A stretch of DNA of 64,000 bases from Anaerolineales bacterium (GCA_020634935.1 JACKAT010000019.1:31558-95557), one strand, 5' to 3'. Counted from the stretch's first letter, positions 34,454-44,049 are shown. Notes: generated by a model from the sequence alone, not told the origin. Made by a program: numbers and translations.

Positions 34454-35383
34454 ATGACAGAAAAAGCAGGGTTCATCGGCCTGGGTATTATGGGGCAGGG
34501 GATGTCGGCCAATATCCTCAAGGCCGGTTTTCCGCTGACCGTCTGGAACCGAACCGCCAGTAGAGCCGACGCGCTGGTGGCGGCCGGGGCCAAATTGGCC
34601 GCCAATCCGGCCGAAGTCGCGGCTAACAGTGACATTATTGTGATTTGTGTCAGCGATACGCCGGATGTGGCAGCCGTCATCTTGGGGCCAGACGGGGTGC
34701 TGGCCGGGGTCAAACCGGGCAGCGTGGTGGTCGATTGCAGCACCATCAGCCCGATTGTCACCCGCGAGTTGAGCCGGAAGCTGGCCGAACAGGATGTGGC
34801 CATGCTCGATGCGCCGGTTAGCGGCGGCAGCGAAGGCGCGGCCAAAGGCACGCTGTCGATTATGGTCGGCGGCCAGGCCGATACGTTTGAACGCGCGCTG
34901 CCGGTTTTGGAGGCGATGGGAAAAACCATCACCCACGTCGGCGAGGCCGGAGCCGGCCAGACGGTAAAACTGGTCAATCAGATTTTGGTGGTCGGCAATA
35001 TGCTGGCCGTCTCCGAGGCGCTGCTGCTGGCCCAGGCCGGCGGGGTCGATTTGGAGAAGACCATTCAGGCCGTCAGCGCCGGGGCGGCGGGTAGTTGGAT
35101 GCTGGCCAATCGCGGCCCGCAAGTCATCCGGCGCGACTGGCGGCCCGGCTTTATGATCGATTTGCAGCAAAAGGATGTCCGCCTGGTGTTGGATGCCGCC
35201 GCTCAATTAGGCGTCCCGGTTCCCGGCACGGCTTTGATTCATCAGTTGTACAACACCCTGCAAAGCCAGGGCTTAGGCAGCGAGGGCAACCACGCCCTGG
35301 TCAAGGCGCTGGAGAACCTGGCCGGGTTTAAGATCGAACCGGTGTCGGACGCTTATGATAATAAAGGCGTATCTTCTCAATAA
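34454..35383 (+). CDS. Beta-hydroxyacid dehydrogenase (tartronate semialdehyde reductase/HIBADH family)
   Basis: A 309-aa NAD(P)-dependent enzyme. GFIGLGIMGQGMSANILKAG at residues 6-25 is the nucleotide-binding start, DAPVSGGSEGAAKGTLSIMVGG near 118 the substrate-binding block, and GAGQTVKLVNQI near 173 holds the catalytic Lys. KDVRLVLDAAAQLGVPVPG near 240 matches the C-terminal helix. Substrates in this family are 3-hydroxyisobutyrate, tartronate semialdehyde or similar; which one cannot be told. SD GAAAGGAT. A terminator follows. Confidence 0.9.
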   Translation: MTEKAGFIGLGIMGQGMSANILKAGFPLTVWNRTASRADALVAAGAKLAANPAEVAANSDIIVICVSDTPDVAAVILGPDGVLAGVKPGSVVVDCSTISPIVTRELSRKLAEQDVAMLDAPVSGGSEGAAKGTLSIMVGGQADTFERALPVLEAMGKTITHVGEAGAGQTVKLVNQILVVGNMLAVSEALLLAQAGGVDLEKTIQAVSAGAAGSWMLANRGPQVIRRDWRPGFMIDLQQKDVRLVLDAAAQLGVPVPGTALIHQLYNTLQSQGLGSEGNHALVKALENLAGFKIEPVSDAYDNKGVSSQ

Positions 35384-35393
35384 CTTGGGAAAA

Positions 35394-35460
35394 CAACAAC
35401 GGATGCGGAAATAAACGGATAGAAAAAGATAAAATCCGTTTATTTCTTAATCCGTTGTTG
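35394..35460. terminator. Convergent long hairpin terminator
   Basis: CAACAACGGAT and AAATAAACGGAT on the left (35394-35420) pair with ATCCGTTTATTT and ATCCGTTGTTG on the right (35434-35460). It lies between the dehydrogenase gene and the end of the leftward SARP gene. Confidence 0.7.
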
Positions 35461-35462
35461 TA

Positions 35463-38400
35463 TCACCTAACCTCATATTTTAGAATACGACGCACAAGGG
35501 TTTCGAGATCCAGGTTTTCAATTTGGCGGGTAGCCTCAGCCACCATTTGCAGAGAGTAGTGGGGAGCCAGCTCAGCCAGGAAATCGGTGGCGCGTGCTTT
35601 GGTTTCGAATTCGGCGGCGGGGTGGGTGATGACATACAGCAACAATATGATGGTATCCAACGTTTGGCCGATCTGCGCTAGATGCCGGGCCAGTCCCACC
35701 AAGGACGCCAGCGCCTGGGGTAATATACGGTTTTCGATGGCCCGTTGTAAGGCCTCAATAAAGTTTTGGCGTGACTTTTTAGGCTTACCCGTTGACCAAT
35801 TAATCTGTCCCAGGTGATTTGTCGCCAGAACTATACCGTACGGTTCGCCCATCTCGGTGAAAAGCTGCAAGCTATCCTGGCATAAAATTCTGGCTGCTTC
35901 TATATTGCCCATTCGCCAATTAATCAGCCCTAAACAACTTTTGGCCAAAGCGACGCTAAAGGAATGATTTACTTCCTGGCAAATGGTAAGCCCATGTTCG
36001 ATCAAGCATTTGGCTTTGCCATAGCTTTTTAATACATATTCCACTCGCCCTAAACAAATAAACTGGATGCCCAGCGTGCTCTGCTCCTGGAGTTCTTTAC
36101 AAACCGTTAGACATTCCCGGTGGCGCCGGCGGGCCTCATCATATTCGCCCAGCGTGTAGGCGGTTAATCCTAAATGGAGCAACGTCGTTGCCTGGAGCAT
36201 CAATTCATTTAGGTTTCTGCTGATAGTTAAGGCTTTGGTAAGGTACTGTTTTGCCTCAGAATAATTGCCCAAGTACCAATCAATCAGCCCTAGTTGATAT
36301 AGGGGAAAGGCAGCCGAAGGCTGAGTTGATCCGTTAGTCTCGGCTAAGAATGATAAGGCCTGGTGCAATGATTGCTGAGCCTGGATAAAGTTACCTATTC
36401 GCAGCGTAAACCAACTTTGCCAGGCCAGAAAACGGCCATACATCTGAGAGAGCTCGCTTTCCTTGAAATCTTTTTGAACCTTGGCTAAGTCGTAAAGTGT
36501 TTTGACCTGATTCAAGGCCAGATCAAACATATGCAGCGCTTCGTGGTACCAGCCGCGCAATTCGTACAGCTCAAATACACTCATACCCGCATTATCAAGC
36601 TCATCAACCCGGCCATGCTCAACCGCCCATCCCCATGCCATTCGGATATTGTTGATTTCCAAATCTCTATGGAACATCACCGTTTTATGGATGCGGGTGT
36701 GATAGACATCGGTTTGGTGAAGATAATTCAGGTAATAGCAGCCGTGGCTAGCTTTGGCAGCCTCATACTCTTCAAACTCTGCCATTAACTTCTCAAGCCC
36801 ATAGAGACGAACCAGATCGTGCATCGTGTATCGCTCCGAAGCGATGGGTTGTAATAGAGAATGGTTGATTAAAACAGTGAGCAAACGGAGTGATGCCCCG
36901 GCCACTTGCTCAGCGGCATTCAGATTAAAACCACCCTCAAAAATCGCCAGCCGGCGGAAGGCTTGCTGGGCTTCCGCCGTTAGCAAGCCCCAAGAATAGT
37001 CAAACACCGCTCGCAAACTCCGGTGGCGCGCGGGAACATCGCGCAGCGACGTTGTTAAGAAATCCAGGTTCTGTTTGATACCTTGGGCTATTGCCTCGCA
37101 GGAGTGCGCCTGAATTTGCGAGGCAGCCAGTTCAATGCCCAGCGGCATACCGTCCACAAGTTGACAAATTCGCGTTACAACGGTGCGGTTTTGATCTGAA
37201 ATCGCAAAATCGGATTTGAGGCGCCGGGCAATATGCTCAAAAAGGGCTAAGGCGCTGCAATGTTTTATAGACCCTATTTGAGATAAGCCGGCAGTAGAAA
37301 AACTGCTGTTGGCCGGGGTTGGCTGAAACTGCAAGCCGTTGACTTCAAACAGCCACTCCCATCGTAAGTTCAGCCGCGTGCGCGAGGTAGTCAAAATCTT
37401 GACATCGGGCGCTTGTTCAAGGATCTGACGAACCAACTCGACGCCATCGAGCAAATGCTCAAAATTATCCAGGATGAGCAGCATCTCTTTATGATGAAGA
37501 TAATCAAGCAGCCTTGTACTAGGGTTGGCTGCGCCGGACAGCAACAAGCCAATGGTATCGGCAATGGTCGAGGCCAGGAAATCAACCGATTGAACTGGGG
37601 CCAAGGCCACAAAGTAGACGCCATGTAAAAACGTCACATAGTGGTACTGGGTTATCTGCTGCGCGGCTTGCAAGGCCAGCCGCGTTTTGCCGATACCACC
37701 AGAACCGATCAGGGTCAACAAACGACAGTCAGGATCGCTGAGATGATGAGTGACTCGGCCTAATTCCGTCTCTCGGCCCATGAAGGGTGTGGGTTGGGCC
37801 GGCAAATTATGCGGTGGGTTAAGTGTTACAGCTTTGATGCGGTTATAAAGGTCGGCCGTCTCGGCCGATGGCTCAACCCCAAACTCTTCGGCCAGAACGC
37901 GGCGGCAAATTTCATACTGGGATAGCGCCGCACTCCGCTGGCCGGTTCGGGCCAAAATCATCATCATCTGCCGGTGTGATTCTTCACGCCAGGGATTAAC
38001 ATCCAGGAGCTTGCTTACAAAACTGATGGCTACATTGTATTCGCTGCGATGCAGGTAATGGTCAATGATCTGCTGCAAGGTTTGAACCGCCTGCCGCCGC
38101 CACAGTTCCCGTTCGCCGGATAACCAGATATCAAACTCGGGGCAGTCGAGCAGATTGAGGTCGGCCAAAAACTCGCCCCGGTAGAGCATAACTGCCCTGA
38201 CCAAATCGCCCAGGCTGCCTTGGGCCAGATACGCTTTAAAGCTGGATGTATCAATTTGGTCAACGGCAGCCAGGTTCAGTTGAACGGTATGATAATCGAC
38301 CCGCAGGCAGCCGGGCAGCAGTTTAGTCAAATTATTGATCACCCGGCTCAGGTTACCTCGGCCGCGAGCCTCGGATTTATCTTCCCAAAACAGTTGGGCC

Positions 38401-38546
38401 AGGTAGCTGCGTGAGATGGGCTTTGCCTCCGCCACCAAATAACCCAGCAAGGCCACGGCCTTGCGCGAGACAAAGCCGTTAACAACCACCCCATTTTGTT
38501 CGACCTGAACCGGGCCTAGAAGCCGTATACGCCACTTGTTCCCCAT
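35463..38546 (-). CDS. AfsR/SARP-like regulator with NB-ARC and TPR domains
   Basis: A 1027-aa transcriptional regulator. Residues 1-95 form an OmpR-like winged helix (FVSRKAVALLGYLVAEAKPI, RGNLSRVINNLTKLLP); 96-240 the BTAD activation domain, ending REESHRQMMMILARTGQRSA and LAEEFGVEPSAET. An NB-ARC ATPase follows, with the P-loop GSGGIGKTRLAL near 275 and LLILDNFEHLLDG near 355. From about 640 to the end there are repeated TPR-like units. Such proteins switch on operons in response to a ligand bound by the TPR part. It is divergent from another SARP-type gene next to the eCIS operon, so a link to the eCIS is plausible. Confidence 0.9.
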   Translation of the reverse strand: MGNKWRIRLLGPVQVEQNGVVVNGFVSRKAVALLGYLVAEAKPISRSYLAQLFWEDKSEARGRGNLSRVINNLTKLLPGCLRVDYHTVQLNLAAVDQIDTSSFKAYLAQGSLGDLVRAVMLYRGEFLADLNLLDCPEFDIWLSGERELWRRQAVQTLQQIIDHYLHRSEYNVAISFVSKLLDVNPWREESHRQMMMILARTGQRSAALSQYEICRRVLAEEFGVEPSAETADLYNRIKAVTLNPPHNLPAQPTPFMGRETELGRVTHHLSDPDCRLLTLIGSGGIGKTRLALQAAQQITQYHYVTFLHGVYFVALAPVQSVDFLASTIADTIGLLLSGAANPSTRLLDYLHHKEMLLILDNFEHLLDGVELVRQILEQAPDVKILTTSRTRLNLRWEWLFEVNGLQFQPTPANSSFSTAGLSQIGSIKHCSALALFEHIARRLKSDFAISDQNRTVVTRICQLVDGMPLGIELAASQIQAHSCEAIAQGIKQNLDFLTTSLRDVPARHRSLRAVFDYSWGLLTAEAQQAFRRLAIFEGGFNLNAAEQVAGASLRLLTVLINHSLLQPIASERYTMHDLVRLYGLEKLMAEFEEYEAAKASHGCYYLNYLHQTDVYHTRIHKTVMFHRDLEINNIRMAWGWAVEHGRVDELDNAGMSVFELYELRGWYHEALHMFDLALNQVKTLYDLAKVQKDFKESELSQMYGRFLAWQSWFTLRIGNFIQAQQSLHQALSFLAETNGSTQPSAAFPLYQLGLIDWYLGNYSEAKQYLTKALTISRNLNELMLQATTLLHLGLTAYTLGEYDEARRRHRECLTVCKELQEQSTLGIQFICLGRVEYVLKSYGKAKCLIEHGLTICQEVNHSFSVALAKSCLGLINWRMGNIEAARILCQDSLQLFTEMGEPYGIVLATNHLGQINWSTGKPKKSRQNFIEALQRAIENRILPQALASLVGLARHLAQIGQTLDTIILLLYVITHPAAEFETKARATDFLAELAPHYSLQMVAEATRQIENLDLETLVRRILKYEVR

Positions 38547-38632
38547 TTAACTCGGCCTTCTGCATGAGTGCTGTGTGAAGAGTTTGTTAAGATGTTAGTG
38601 TTAAACTATAGTCAATTATTCCTCTTTGCCAA

Positions 38633-39598
38633 ATGACTCCACCGTATTATCAATACAGTGTCGCCACAAATGCCATGTTAACGTTAAAGTTTTTTGGATC
38701 AGGCCAGGCCCAATATCTTGATCGCCCGTTGGTGGGGTTTCCCAACCAGCACTGTTACTATTTGCTATGTTACCTGGTTATCCATCGTGACCAGTCGCAC
38801 GACCGGGAACGGCTGGCAATATCTCTGTGGGAGGATCGAGGCTCTAATGATCCGCGCAAGCAACTCCGTAACGCGCTATGGCGACTGCGACAGGCGTTAC
38901 GGACTGTAGGCGGATTAGTTGAAGATTATTTTTCCATTAATACTGAGAGTTTGGCCTTTATAGGTAAAGCCGATGCTTACTGGCTAGATATTGAAATTTT
39001 CGAGGAAAGCGTCACTAAATATCTGGATATCCCTGCTGTAGCCCTGACCACAGAACAGGTTGAGCAACTGGAACAAGTCTTAAAGCTCTACACCGATGAT
39101 CTACTGGTCGGCATCTACGAAGATTGGTGCCTTTATGAGCGGGAGTGGCTGCGAAAACTTTATCTAACCAGTTTGAACAAACTGCTTGACTATTACGAAG
39201 CGCACAAAAATTATGAACAGGCTTTGCAATATGGTCATAAAATTTTAGCGTTTGATAACGTCCAGGAGCGCGTCCATCGCCGGATTATGCGGTTACTGTG
39301 GCAGTTGGGCCAGCGCAATGCGGCGCTGCGGCAGTATCGACAGTGTGTCAAAACCTTACGCGATGAACTCGATGTTCCGCCCATGCCAGAAACGGAACAG
39401 CTCTATCAACAACTGCGCTCCAATCAACTCGTTGCCGATACCTATGTTCAAAGGGCAGCCATACTAAAATCTAATGTACGGGATCAAGCCCTGGCCCATC
39501 AAGCCTTACAGCGATTACAGAAACTTAAAACCATTATCGAGGAAGCTACTGACGAAATTCACCGGTTAGAAGCGCTATTTAGACGGATTGGACACTAG
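38633..39598 (+). CDS. SARP-type regulator (winged helix plus BTAD), probable eCIS regulator
   Basis: A 321-aa protein without ATPase or TPR parts. The first 100 residues are a winged helix (CYYLLCYLVIHRDQSHDRERLA, then RKQLRNALWRLRQALR), and about 135-270 a BTAD domain (YTDDLLVGIYEDWCLYEREWL, VHRRIMRLLWQLGQRNAALR, LRDELDVPPMPET). The last 50 residues are helical. No strong SD is seen; an ATG at 38675 is an alternative start. It is divergent from the large SARP gene, with 86 bp between them, and 320 bp before the eCIS operon in the same direction. Confidence 0.85.
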   Translation: MTPPYYQYSVATNAMLTLKFFGSGQAQYLDRPLVGFPNQHCYYLLCYLVIHRDQSHDRERLAISLWEDRGSNDPRKQLRNALWRLRQALRTVGGLVEDYFSINTESLAFIGKADAYWLDIEIFEESVTKYLDIPAVALTTEQVEQLEQVLKLYTDDLLVGIYEDWCLYEREWLRKLYLTSLNKLLDYYEAHKNYEQALQYGHKILAFDNVQERVHRRIMRLLWQLGQRNAALRQYRQCVKTLRDELDVPPMPETEQLYQQLRSNQLVADTYVQRAAILKSNVRDQALAHQALQRLQKLKTIIEEATDEIHRLEALFRRIGH

Positions 39599-39917
39599 AT
39601 CGATCAAGGAAATGATTAAAACTTCTCTAACATAAGACGGTTATTTTACTCTGTAAGACAATCTTAAGACGATAAAAAGACGAGGGCATGATATGATTAA
39701 CGTCAATCTATCACTTGGCTTTATTCTTCATCACTATTTCTGATACGATTTCATCTCCACCTAGTTCGGCTTTAACAATACATCTCCCTGCCACCTTCTG
39801 CAATTTTCTTCATAAACAACATCTATCCCATCTACATAAAACTTATTTTTCTCTTGCACAACCAATCTGACGGATCTTCTTAGCCAAAAAATTGCTTTAA
39901 TAAGTAAGGATCGTCTT
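39599..39917. other. AT-rich gap before the eCIS operon
   Basis: No gene, repeat family or strong hairpin is visible in these 319 bp. The location and high AT content suggest it holds the promoter of the eCIS operon, but I cannot place -35/-10 boxes with confidence. Confidence 0.4.
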
Positions 39918-40163
39918 GTGCAAGAAAACAACTATTCTTTTATTGTTCGCATTTGGTTTGAGGATGCAGGTCCAACTTTAGGCCATCATGCTTGGCGAGG
40001 CTCCATTGAACAAGTGGGGCAGTCAAACCGGCACTATTTTCAAGACCTGAATACATTGTGCCAATTTATCCAAGATGAAGCCGGTCTCGCCGCCAATCCG
40101 TTGTTGACCGGCCCAACCGATGTTGAGTTTGAAGAACCATCGAAAACTGACCATGCCAGTTAA
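39918..40163 (+). CDS. Small protein at the head of the eCIS operon
   Basis: An 81-aa acidic protein starting at GTG 39918, with AAGGA about 7 nt upstream. The sequence (YSFIVRIWFED, HHAWRGSIEQVGQ, YFQDLNTLCQFIQDEAGL) suggests a small alpha/beta domain. No known family that I can name. It overlaps the AAA+ ATPase start by 11 nt, so the two are coupled. It may be an assembly or regulatory factor of the eCIS. Confidence 0.65.
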   Translation: MQENNYSFIVRIWFEDAGPTLGHHAWRGSIEQVGQSNRHYFQDLNTLCQFIQDEAGLAANPLLTGPTDVEFEEPSKTDHAS

Positions 40164-42375
40164 GCACTTAGAAGCTGAAATCGATCTAAATTTCCAACAT
40201 CTTCAGGCTGAACTGGGCCGGATCGATCTGATGATTCGGCGTCAGGTTCGACTGTGGCAGTTGGCCGGCCAGGATCCGGCCGACTCTTTTCGCGGGCTGT
40301 ATGTGTCCGACGCGGACGTAGCGGGCATGTTAAACCGGCCGCTAGGGGGGAATTGGGGACAGGGGGTAGCATTGTCGCCAGAAGAGGCGAAGCTTTTCGG
40401 GGAGGCGAAGGCTAAGGCTGAGGCTGAGATTAATCATTTGGTGCAACTGGCGACCCAGCAGAGCCAGACTTTACGGCTTTTAACCTTAGCCTCGGCCTTT
40501 AACCTTGATCGCTTTGCTCTGGATATATTTTTGATTGCGCTGGCCCCAACTCTCGATCTACGTTACGAAAAGGTCTACGCTTACCTGCAAGATGATGTTA
40601 CGCGCAAACGGCCCTCGGTTAATTTGGCGCTTGATTTATTGGAATTGCACGAACCGGCTCGCCTTCAGTGTCTGGCGCACTTGGCTGACAGTACGCCACT
40701 GCGTCGATTCCAACTTATCGATATCCACGGAGAAGCGGGGGTACCGCTGCTAAGCCATACCCTGCGTGTTGATACAGCCATCGTCGTTTGGTTGTTGGGC
40801 GAGTACCAACCACACGCCGCCTGGCGCGGCCACACCACATTACATCAGCCCATATCGCGTGAGGACGAACCATTGCCAGCCGAAAGGTTACAGACGGCTC
40901 TAATCCAGATGGCATCGATAGCAAACTCTGTGCTTGTCTTCTACGGAGCCGATGCCGACGGTCAACAAATAGGCGCTCGATTCCTGGCCCGGCACTTACG
41001 GAAAAATCTACTAACGGTTGATGTCGAAGGCGTTATACATCAGGCAGATTTGACGCCACAACAGATCTTACAAACAACGTTTCGCGACGCCCGCTTAATG
41101 GGCGCAATTCCGTTTCTTATAAATTGGGATGCTTGCTTTAATAAAAGTGGTGAGATACCTGCACCTTTAATGAAGGAACTAGGGGACTACCCTGACACGG
41201 TTATTGTCAGCGGCGAAAAAAGCTGGCAGGCTAACCATAATCAAGCCGGACGGCTTTTTGTACAGCTAGAATTTGCTACGCCGGCCTACCACCAACGCTT
41301 AGCTTTGTGGCAACACTTTCTTGGTCAAAAAACAGTCCACGAATGGATACAGCCGGACACAGATAAGCCATCAAATAATAAAAAAGACATCCGTGACGAT
41401 CAAGGTTTAGCGATGGACCTGACTGGTCTGGCCGGTCAATTTGCTTTGACCACCGGTCAAATTCGTGATGCGGTAGCTGCCGCTTGTGGGGTTGCGGCGC
41501 AGCGGCAGACAGCCTTAACTGAAGAAATTCTGTTTATAACGGCCCGCGCCTATTCAAATCCCCGGCTCGAAGCGCTGGCGCGAAAAATCGTGCCGCGCTA
41601 CGGTTGGTCGGACATCATCTTGCCCGTCGATCAGATGAAAATTCTGGAAGAAATTATCGCCACCGTCCGCGGACGGCCTCAGGTGCTAGAGCAGTGGGGG
41701 GTGGGGCAAAAATTGGTCTCCGGGGCAGCTGTGACCGTTCTCTTTGCCGGCGATCCCGGCACCGGCAAAACGATGGCCGCCGAAGTGATCGCCAACCAGT
41801 TGCAGCTCGATCTATACAAGATCGATCTCTCGACAGTGGTTAGCAAATACATCGGCGAGACCGAAAAAAATCTGGAGAAAATCTTTAGCGAAGCCGAGAG
41901 CAGCAACGCCATTCTCTTTTTTGACGAAGCCGACGCCATCTTCGGCAAACGCTCCGAGGTCAAAGACGCCCATGACCGCTATGCTAATATCGAGGTTAGT
42001 TATCTTTTACAGCGCATGGAAGCCTACAATGGCGTGACGATCCTGGCGACTAATCTGCGGGCCAACCTGGATGAAGCCTTCACCCGCCGCCTGCAATTTG
42101 TGGTCGATTTCCCCTTTCCCGAAAAAGCGGATCGGCTGCGCATCTGGCAAACGCTCTTCCCGGCTGAGGTGCCGAAGGCGGCGGAACTCGATTTTGAGGT
42201 GTTGGCCCACCGTTTCCGGCTGGCCGGCGGCAGCATTCGCAACATCATCGTCAACGCAGCCTACCAGGCCGCAGCTAATGGCGGTCAGGTGACGATGCAG
42301 CATTTGATGCATGGTACTCGGCGAGAGTTGCAAAAGATGGGGCGGTTTATCGAAGAGGATGAACTTAAGCTTTAA
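40153..42375 (+). CDS. AAA+ ATPase of the contractile injection system (Afp15-like)
   Basis: A 740-aa CDC48/FtsH-like ATPase. The C-terminal AAA domain has Walker A GDPGTGKTMAAE near residue 535, Walker B AILFFDEADAIFGKRSEV near 584 and sensor/arginine-finger region LATNLRANLDEAFTRRLQFV near 633. The N-terminal half (about 1-430) is a helical plus degenerate AAA region, as in eCIS ATPases (Afp15/Pvc15 group), thought to act in assembly of the particle. Start at 40153 is chosen as the ATG that overlaps the upstream gene; an ATG at 40120 lies deep inside it. Confidence 0.9.
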   Translation: MPVKHLEAEIDLNFQHLQAELGRIDLMIRRQVRLWQLAGQDPADSFRGLYVSDADVAGMLNRPLGGNWGQGVALSPEEAKLFGEAKAKAEAEINHLVQLATQQSQTLRLLTLASAFNLDRFALDIFLIALAPTLDLRYEKVYAYLQDDVTRKRPSVNLALDLLELHEPARLQCLAHLADSTPLRRFQLIDIHGEAGVPLLSHTLRVDTAIVVWLLGEYQPHAAWRGHTTLHQPISREDEPLPAERLQTALIQMASIANSVLVFYGADADGQQIGARFLARHLRKNLLTVDVEGVIHQADLTPQQILQTTFRDARLMGAIPFLINWDACFNKSGEIPAPLMKELGDYPDTVIVSGEKSWQANHNQAGRLFVQLEFATPAYHQRLALWQHFLGQKTVHEWIQPDTDKPSNNKKDIRDDQGLAMDLTGLAGQFALTTGQIRDAVAAACGVAAQRQTALTEEILFITARAYSNPRLEALARKIVPRYGWSDIILPVDQMKILEEIIATVRGRPQVLEQWGVGQKLVSGAAVTVLFAGDPGTGKTMAAEVIANQLQLDLYKIDLSTVVSKYIGETEKNLEKIFSEAESSNAILFFDEADAIFGKRSEVKDAHDRYANIEVSYLLQRMEAYNGVTILATNLRANLDEAFTRRLQFVVDFPFPEKADRLRIWQTLFPAEVPKAAELDFEVLAHRFRLAGGSIRNIIVNAAYQAAANGGQVTMQHLMHGTRRELQKMGRFIEEDELKL

Positions 42376-42393
42376 TTATTGGTGGGGGGAATT

Positions 42394-42444
42394 ATGTCCA
42401 AACAGATACAGCTGATCGAAAAATTGAGCGTTCGGTGTTATTGA
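42394..42444 (+). CDS. Possible 16-residue leader ORF before the calpain gene
   Basis: ATG at 42394 follows a G-rich SD (GGTGGGGGG) at 5 nt and reads MSKQIQLIEKLSVRCY to a TGA at 42442-42444. That stop overlaps an in-frame ATG of the calpain gene (TGATG), a coupling type used elsewhere in this operon. It may be a coupling leader, or the remnant of a lost gene start. Confidence 0.3.
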   Translation: MSKQIQLIEKLSVRCY

Positions 42445-42461
42445 TGAAAGGCAGGTTATTA

Positions 42462-43697
42462 ATGAAAAAACGTCACGATAGGTCTGAAGACAAACAAAAG
42501 AAACAGGCTAAACCCAAACAGACTATAACTACTACTCGTGCTTCTGATAATAACGGAATAACCGAGCCTTATCAACCAATTGATTTAGTTAGGAGAGAAA
42601 GTCTTCAAACTCAAGCTACGCGATTAAGTGATCCCCGTTTGCAAAATATGCAACGGCAAGCCTTGGCGGCCAATATTGGACGGAGACAGGGTAATCAATA
42701 TTTACAGCGAACGGTGGGGTTTATCCAACAAAACCAGGTTAACTTGGCCGACGCCCCATACGTGAGGAGAAAAAGTGATAACATACAACGTGATGAAGCT
42801 CCGCCTGCTGCCGCAATCAAGGCAGATCAGGGGCAAATTCAAGAGTTACAAGAAGACAAGACGCTCTTAGGAGTACGGATTCCAATTTCGCCGGATCTCC
42901 TGGCTATGTTTGATGAAGATGCCGTCAAAGCTAAACCGGATCTTGGAAAAGACAAAAAAAAGTATGAATACAAAAAAATCAAGGGAGAAGCTTTTGTTAA
43001 AGGTGCTGGTGATAAAGCTGACATAGACCCCAACGATGTAAAACAAGGAGCGTTGGGCGATTGCTATTTACTAGCGGCGATGGCGGCGGTAGCTCGGGCA
43101 AATCCCGAATCAATCCGTAAGTTAATCAAAGATAACGGCGATGGCACTTATGATGTTACGCTCCATGTTTACAAACATTGGTTCTCGCTCTCCCGAAGTC
43201 CGGTGACCGTTAAAGTAAGACCTACATTTCCTACAGCAAGCGGTGAGACCCCGGCCTATGCAGGGACCGGAGATATGGGCAAAGATGGCCCTGAGTTGTG
43301 GGCAATGCTCATAGAAAAAGCTTACGCCCAATATGAGGGCGGATATAATGAGATTGGGGAGGGGGGCCAGCCCGGTCAGGCAATGGAAATGCTCACAGGT
43401 CTTGATGAAACCAAGATCAAAACCGAAAATGTGACCGAAACTCAAATCATCAACGTTATCAATACCGCTTTAAAGCAAAAATGGCCCATAACCACCTATA
43501 CCAGAGATTTTGGAAAAAAGAAAGATAAAGAGGCTAGAAAACTTAAAGTTGTTGGTAATCATGCATATACCCCCATGGCCGTTAATACCACTACCAAAAC
43601 AATTGACTTGCAGAATCCTTGGGGTACACAGCATGTAATCGGTCTTTCGATCAGCGACTTTAAAAGATTCTACCATAGTATCCAGATTGTCCGCTGA
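42462..43697 (+). CDS. Calpain-type cysteine protease, putative eCIS cargo
   Basis: A 411-aa protein. Residues 1-160 are polar and basic, with a motif ANIGRRQGNQYLQRT near 70-84 that resembles the IGNxAVxRL motif of the next two genes. The C-terminal 250 residues are a papain-like calpain (C2) domain with an intact triad: Cys about 201 in QGALGDCYLLAA, His about 367 in VVGNHAYTPM, Asn about 385 in LQNPWG. There is no signal peptide. The position between the eCIS ATPase and the DUF4157/DUF4255 genes fits a payload delivered by the particle. The start could also be the ATG at 42444. The next gene overlaps by one base. Confidence 0.85.
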   Translation: MKKRHDRSEDKQKKQAKPKQTITTTRASDNNGITEPYQPIDLVRRESLQTQATRLSDPRLQNMQRQALAANIGRRQGNQYLQRTVGFIQQNQVNLADAPYVRRKSDNIQRDEAPPAAAIKADQGQIQELQEDKTLLGVRIPISPDLLAMFDEDAVKAKPDLGKDKKKYEYKKIKGEAFVKGAGDKADIDPNDVKQGALGDCYLLAAMAAVARANPESIRKLIKDNGDGTYDVTLHVYKHWFSLSRSPVTVKVRPTFPTASGETPAYAGTGDMGKDGPELWAMLIEKAYAQYEGGYNEIGEGGQPGQAMEMLTGLDETKIKTENVTETQIINVINTALKQKWPITTYTRDFGKKKDKEARKLKVVGNHAYTPMAVNTTTKTIDLQNPWGTQHVIGLSISDFKRFYHSIQIVR

Positions 43698-44047
43698 TGA
43701 GATTATTGATCTTAATTGCTATCTTACTCGGAAGTACGGCCTGCCGTAACACCGGGTCAATAAAACCTGGAGACAACATGGAGGAAATTAAAGAAACAAC
43801 GGTCGGCAATCTCAATGGCGAACGAGTTGGGGTAGGTAATATTTGGGAAGACTCTTATACGCTGGCCGATGGCACCTCGCGCACAGGACTAACCGCCCAG
43901 CTATTTATCATGTCCGATGACAAAGATATCATTGTTGGGCAAGATAGCGTGATTACGGTGGGCGAGACCGACTGGCTAGTTGTAGCCATTGAAAAGCCAG
44001 TCGACAAGCTGGGTAAAGTTATCCTAAAACCATTGACCGATAATTAA
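43697..44047 (+). CDS. Small lipoprotein coupled to the calpain gene; candidate immunity protein
   Basis: A 116-aa protein with signal peptide MRLLILIAILLGSTAC ending in a lipobox Cys at 16. The mature part (about 100 residues) is acidic, with beta-rich segments such as VGVGNIWEDSY and DSVITVGETDWLVVAIE. No family recognised. The stop of the calpain gene and this ATG share bases (TGATG), so both are made together. A small exported protein paired with a protease toxin suggests an inhibitor or immunity role outside the cell membrane; that is inference only. Confidence 0.7.
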   Translation: MRLLILIAILLGSTACRNTGSIKPGDNMEEIKETTVGNLNGERVGVGNIWEDSYTLADGTSRTGLTAQLFIMSDDKDIIVGQDSVITVGETDWLVVAIEKPVDKLGKVILKPLTDN

Positions 44048-44049
44048 CA

